A stretch of 64,000 nucleotides of DNA from Thermasporomyces sp036564245 (lineage in GTDB: Bacteria; Actinomycetota; Actinomycetes; Propionibacteriales; Actinopolymorphaceae). The stretch is taken from the NCBI GenBank assembly GCA_036564245.1, contig DATCKU010000067.1:1-64000 (forward strand), read 5' to 3'. Each line of letters opens with the position of its first letter. Position 1 is the first letter of the stretch. A program made the translations under genes and the position numbers. Positions 61,081 through 64,000 of the stretch are shown here, piece after piece. The notes beneath the pieces are model-generated. The model ran no database searches. It was not told where the DNA came from and saw nothing but the letters and a program-made list of their open reading frames with translations.

Positions 61081-62208
61081 TCAGCGGTCGTTGAAGGCGT
61101 CGCGGATCCGGGAGAACACGCCCTTCCGCTCGGTGGTGAACTGGCCGGTCGCCTTCTCCTCGCCACGAAGCCGCGCCAGCTCGACCAAGAGCTCACGCTG
61201 CGCTGCGTCGAGCTTCGTGGGTGTCTCCACGACGACGTGCACGATCAGGTCACCTCGGTGGGTGCCCGACAGGTGCGGCACACCTCGGCCGGGGACCACC
61301 AGACGCTGGCCGGACTGCGTGCCCGGCTTCACCTCGACCTCGAGCGTGTCCTTGTCGAGCGTCTCCAACTCGATCGTGGTACCGAGGGCCGCCGCCGTCA
61401 TGGGGATGGTGACCGAACAGTGCAAGTCCGACCCCCGGCGGGTCCACACGTCGTGCGGCGCGACGTTGATCTCCACGTAGAGATCCCCTGCTGGGCCGCC
61501 ACCGGGTCCCACCTCGCCCTGACCGGCCAGCTGGATCCGGGTGCCGTCGTCCACGCCGGCCGGAATGCGGACCGCGAGGGTCCGCCGAGCGAGCACCCGG
61601 CCCTCGCCGGCACATTCCGAGCACGGGTTGGGGATCACCGTGCCGTATCCCTGGCAGCGAGGACATGGCCGGCTGGTCATCACCTGGCCGAGGAACGAGC
61701 GCTGCACCGAGCTGACCTCGCCTCGACCTTCACAGACGGAACAGGTCGTGGGCGAGGTGCCACGGGCTGTCCCCCGACCGTTACAGCTGGAGCACAGCAC
61801 CGCAGTGTCGACCTGCACCTCCTTGACCGTCCCGAAGACGGCCTCGTCCAGGTCGACGGTGAGGCGGAGCAGCGCGTCCTGCCCTCGGCGGGTCCGTGGC
61901 CTGGGCCCACGTGAGGCCGCCCCACCGAAGAAGGCGTCCATGATGTCGGTGAACGAGAAGCCCGCCCCGAAGCCAGCGGCCTGACCGGACTGGCTCAGCG
62001 GGTCACCGCCCAGGTCGTACACCTCGCGCTTCTTCGGGTCGGACAGCACCTCGTAGGCGCGGGTGATCTCCTTGAACCGCTCCTGCGTCTCCGGGTCCGG
62101 GTTGACGTCGGGGTGCAACGTGCGCGCCAGCCGCCGGTAGGCCTTCTTGATCTCCTCTGGCGACGCGTCTCGGGAGACACCGAGCAGCTCGTAGTAGTCC
62201 TGGCTCAT
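61081..62208 (-). CDS. dnaJ: Chaperone protein DnaJ
   Basis: 375 residues. J domain with HPD (residues about 34-36), Gly/Phe-rich segment FGAGFSFTDIMDAFFGG, four CxxCxGxG repeats (CSSCNGRG, CSVCEGRG, CPRCQGYG, CSECAGEG) and the C-terminal substrate-binding domain. It passes unfolded proteins to DnaK. The gene is the second, hrcA-linked dnaJ copy typical of actinobacteria. ATG 62208 is used; ATG 62229 is possible. Confidence 0.95.
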   Translation of the reverse strand: MSQDYYELLGVSRDASPEEIKKAYRRLARTLHPDVNPDPETQERFKEITRAYEVLSDPKKREVYDLGGDPLSQSGQAAGFGAGFSFTDIMDAFFGGAASRGPRPRTRRGQDALLRLTVDLDEAVFGTVKEVQVDTAVLCSSCNGRGTARGTSPTTCSVCEGRGEVSSVQRSFLGQVMTSRPCPRCQGYGTVIPNPCSECAGEGRVLARRTLAVRIPAGVDDGTRIQLAGQGEVGPGGGPAGDLYVEINVAPHDVWTRRGSDLHCSVTIPMTAAALGTTIELETLDKDTLEVEVKPGTQSGQRLVVPGRGVPHLSGTHRGDLIVHVVVETPTKLDAAQRELLVELARLRGEEKATGQFTTERKGVFSRIRDAFNDR

Positions 62209-62286
62209 GCTGTGGGTGGCCTCGTGCACTGGCTCATGTCCTCTTGGCTCATGTCCCTCAAACTCACGTCTCCCGGCTCAGGCGTC

Positions 62287-63312
62287 TCATTGTCCGGCAA
62301 GGATTCTGCTGAGGTAGCGGGCAACCGCGCGAACCGCGCCCATTGTGCCGGGATAGTCCATCCGGGTGGGTCCGACGACGCCCAGGTTGGCAAGCGTCTC
62401 GTCTCCAGGACCATAGCTTGTCGTGACAACCGACGCCGACGAGAGCTCGGCGTATGGGTTCTCATGCCCGATTCGCACCGTCAGCCGGGCCGGCGCTGTC
62501 GCCTCACCGAGAAGCTTCAGGAGCACCACCTGCTCCTCGAGCGCCTCCAGAACCGGACGGATCGAGGCGTGGACCTCGTGCCCGACCGGGATCAGGTTCG
62601 CGGTACCGGCGACGGCGACACGCTCGTCAGGGTGCTCGACCAGCGTCTCGAGGAACGTCTTCACGATGGTCTCGACGATCGGCTGCTCCTCGGGGGCGTA
62701 CGCCTTGGAGAGGTCCTTCACCAGGTCTCGCGCCTCGCTCAGCTTGGCGCCCACCACGGCCGAGTTGAGCCTCGCCCGGATGTCGCCGAGCAGGGTGTCG
62801 TCCGGAACCTTCGCCATGTCGACCACACGCTGCTCGACCCGGCCTGTGTTGGTGATCAGGATGATCAGCAGTCGAGTGGTCGACAAGATCACCAACTCGA
62901 CGTGGCGGACCGTCGATCGGGTCAAGGTCGGGTACTGCACGACCGCCACCTGACGGGTGAGCTGGGCCAGCAGGCGTACGGTCCGGTTGACGACGTCGTC
63001 GAGGTCGACCGCGCCCTCCAGGAACGTCGAGATGGCGCGCCGCTCAGCAGCCGACATCGGCTTGATCGTGGTCAGCTTGTCCACGAACAGGCGATACCCC
63101 TTGTCGGTCGGGATCCGCCCGGCGCTGGTGTGTGGTTGGGCGATGTATCCCTCTTCCTCGAGGGCCGCCATGTCGTTGCGAACGGTTGCCGAGGACACGC
63201 CCAAGTTGTGGCGGTCCACCAGAGCCTTCGACCCGACCGGCTCCTCGGTCTGCACGTAGTCTTCGACGATCGCACGGAGCACGGCCAGCTTCCGTTCGTC
63301 GAGCACGAGCAC
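62287..63312 (-). CDS. hrcA: Heat-inducible transcription repressor HrcA
   Basis: 341 residues. Winged helix ALVDRHNLGVSSATVRNDMAALEEEGYI and HTSAGRIPTDKGYRLFVD, then a GAF-like effector domain. It binds CIRCE and is kept active by GroEL. GTG 63312 follows GAGGGGG. A CIRCE-like site lies 214 nt upstream, suggesting autoregulation of hrcA-dnaJ. Confidence 0.94.
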   Translation of the reverse strand: MLVLDERKLAVLRAIVEDYVQTEEPVGSKALVDRHNLGVSSATVRNDMAALEEEGYIAQPHTSAGRIPTDKGYRLFVDKLTTIKPMSAAERRAISTFLEGAVDLDDVVNRTVRLLAQLTRQVAVVQYPTLTRSTVRHVELVILSTTRLLIILITNTGRVEQRVVDMAKVPDDTLLGDIRARLNSAVVGAKLSEARDLVKDLSKAYAPEEQPIVETIVKTFLETLVEHPDERVAVAGTANLIPVGHEVHASIRPVLEALEEQVVLLKLLGEATAPARLTVRIGHENPYAELSSASVVTTSYGPGDETLANLGVVGPTRMDYPGTMGAVRAVARYLSRILAGQ

Positions 63313-63644
63313 GCACCCCCTCGAACGACGCTACGAACTCCTCGTGGTCCTACGCGGCGAGCGGGCACGAGCAGCGGCCTCAGGTGAGCCGACCGGTACC
63401 ACTCCTGACCCTGACCGAGCCGGACCCCAGCACGTGCCTTGCTCGACGCGGCAGGCCGGTCCCTGACCCGTCGACCCGGGCGAACCCGACCACGAGCAGG
63501 AGAGTTCGGTCCCTGGAGCCAACCATTGGCACTCCCCGAACCCGAGTGCCAGTCTACGTGGAGCAGGGCCGAATGTGCGCACGCGCGCAGAGCGAAAGGA
63601 TCCCCGCAATCCGGACCGGCCGTGGCTGGTGCGACGCTGGAGGG
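63313..63644. other. Divergent promoter region of hrcA and the MBL-fold gene
   Basis: 332 nt. It contains the CIRCE-like element at 63526-63552; otherwise no gene is supported. The promoter boxes could not be assigned. Confidence 0.5.
63526..63552. promoter_or_regulatory. CIRCE operator (HrcA binding site)
   Basis: TTGGCACTC-N9-GAGTGCCAG. The consensus is TTAGCACTC-N9-GAGTGCTAA; the core GCACTC/GAGTGC and the 9-nt spacer are exact, and the outer bases vary by one or two. Confidence 0.85.
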
Positions 63645-64000
63645 ATGCGGATCAGCGGGAACGAGTGGACCGAAGTGGGCGATCGGTGCTTCGCGCGCCG
63701 GTATGCGTCGTTCGACGTGACCATCGGCGCGGTCGTCGGCTCAGAGGGCCTGCTCTGCATCGACACCCGGGCGTGCCTCACCGAAGCCGACGACCTGCGC
63801 GCCGACCTCCGGTCTCTTTCCAGCCAGCCCATCCGGTGGGTGGTCAACACTCACTGGCACTACGACCACTGCTTCGGCAACGCGCGGTTCGGTGAGGCCG
63901 TGATCTACGGTCACGAGTCCGTGCCCGACATGCTCGCCGACCGAGTCGGCGCCGTACGCCAGGAGCTGTCTGCGCTCGGCCCCGAATGGGCGCGGGCCAT
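63645..64000 (+). CDS. MBL-fold metallohydrolase, 3' end cut by window
   Basis: ATG 63645 follows GGAGGG. 118 residues are visible and the frame is still open at the right edge. The zinc motif NTHWHYDHCFGN (HxHxDH) occurs near residue 70, after strands typical of the metallo-beta-lactamase fold (DVTIGAVVGSEGLLCIDT). It is a hydrolase of unknown substrate. Confidence 0.85.
   Translation, partial: MRISGNEWTEVGDRCFARRYASFDVTIGAVVGSEGLLCIDTRACLTEADDLRADLRSLSSQPIRWVVNTHWHYDHCFGNARFGEAVIYGHESVPDMLADRVGAVRQELSALGPEWARA

Overview
The window is chromosomal DNA of a high-GC Gram-positive bacterium (Actinobacteria). The evidence is strong codon bias with G or C at third positions, the gene order hrcA-dnaJ-HIT-phoH-ybeY-CNNM-CDA-like-era-leuA-recO-uppS-zur-znu-glyS-ppdK-dgt-dnaG, a group-2 sigma factor, a CIRCE operator, a Zur box and leaderless-type promoters. 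The content (xylose genes, Tat lipoprotein sugar or peptide binding proteins, glucuronyl-epimerase-like lipoproteins) suits a soil or plant-litter saprophyte, perhaps near Nocardioidaceae/Actinopolymorphaceae. The family-level placement is an inference.

Layout. 1-8.7 kb: the end of a GAF-type histidine kinase that lacks its phosphoacceptor His, an MFS exporter, tRNA-Met(CAT), a histidine phosphatase, an NYN-domain protein, tRNA-Asn(GTT), an M1-type lipoprotein peptidase and a sigma factor. 8.8-14.1 kb: two paralogous D-glucuronyl C5-epimerase-like lipoproteins bracket a small, opposite-strand, less GC-rich island of two orphan genes. 14.2-21.4 kb: a xylose/sugar cluster on the minus strand (xylB, XRE regulator, ROK regulator, xylA, Gfo/Idh oxidoreductase, TIM-barrel isomerase). 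21.7-32.6 kb: dnaG, a catalytically dead HtrA-like lipoprotein, a ferredoxin-reductase-like flavoprotein, dgt, an XRE-TPR regulator and ppdK. 32.8-36.5 kb: an MpaB-family oxygenase, a lipoprotein coupled to glyS, and a DUF6703-like membrane protein. 36.6-40.0 kb: the Zur-controlled zinc operon znuA-znuC-znuB with zur behind it. 40.1-43.1 kb: recO-uppS, a CPBP protease and a Cys-less HesB-like protein. 43.5-48.2 kb: a large Tat lipoprotein solute-binding protein divergent from lacI-type regulator plus Gfo/Idh genes, with a matching pair of operator-like palindromes between them. 48.3-50.1 kb: leuA with a Leu-codon leader peptide and attenuator hairpin. 50.2-56.5 kb: an ankyrin protein, a double-GNAT protein, era with a CDA-like partner, an SDR, a twice-frameshifted ICMT-like pseudogene and a SigJ-type sigma factor. 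56.5-63.6 kb: CNNM/CorC protein, ybeY, phoH interrupted by a 364-residue intein, HIT, dnaJ and hrcA with CIRCE. The right edge cuts an MBL-fold hydrolase.

Most notable: (1) the PhoH intein starts with Ala and carries the Trp (block B), Cys (block F) and Thr (block G) signature of class 3 inteins, and its LAGLIDADG endonuclease has lost one catalytic Asp. (2) A family of short intergenic repeats sharing an AATGACCA head is scattered through the window; some copies are 75-nt hairpin elements, others carry a short CCAC-N-GTGG hairpin, and one pair flanks a 570-bp spacer in inverted orientation. (3) The znu promoter appears to start transcription on the znuA start codon, with the Zur box lying across the -10. 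(4) Four proteins (histidine kinase, HtrA-like, CDA-like, HesB-like) keep a fold but lack the catalytic or metal-binding residues of their family.
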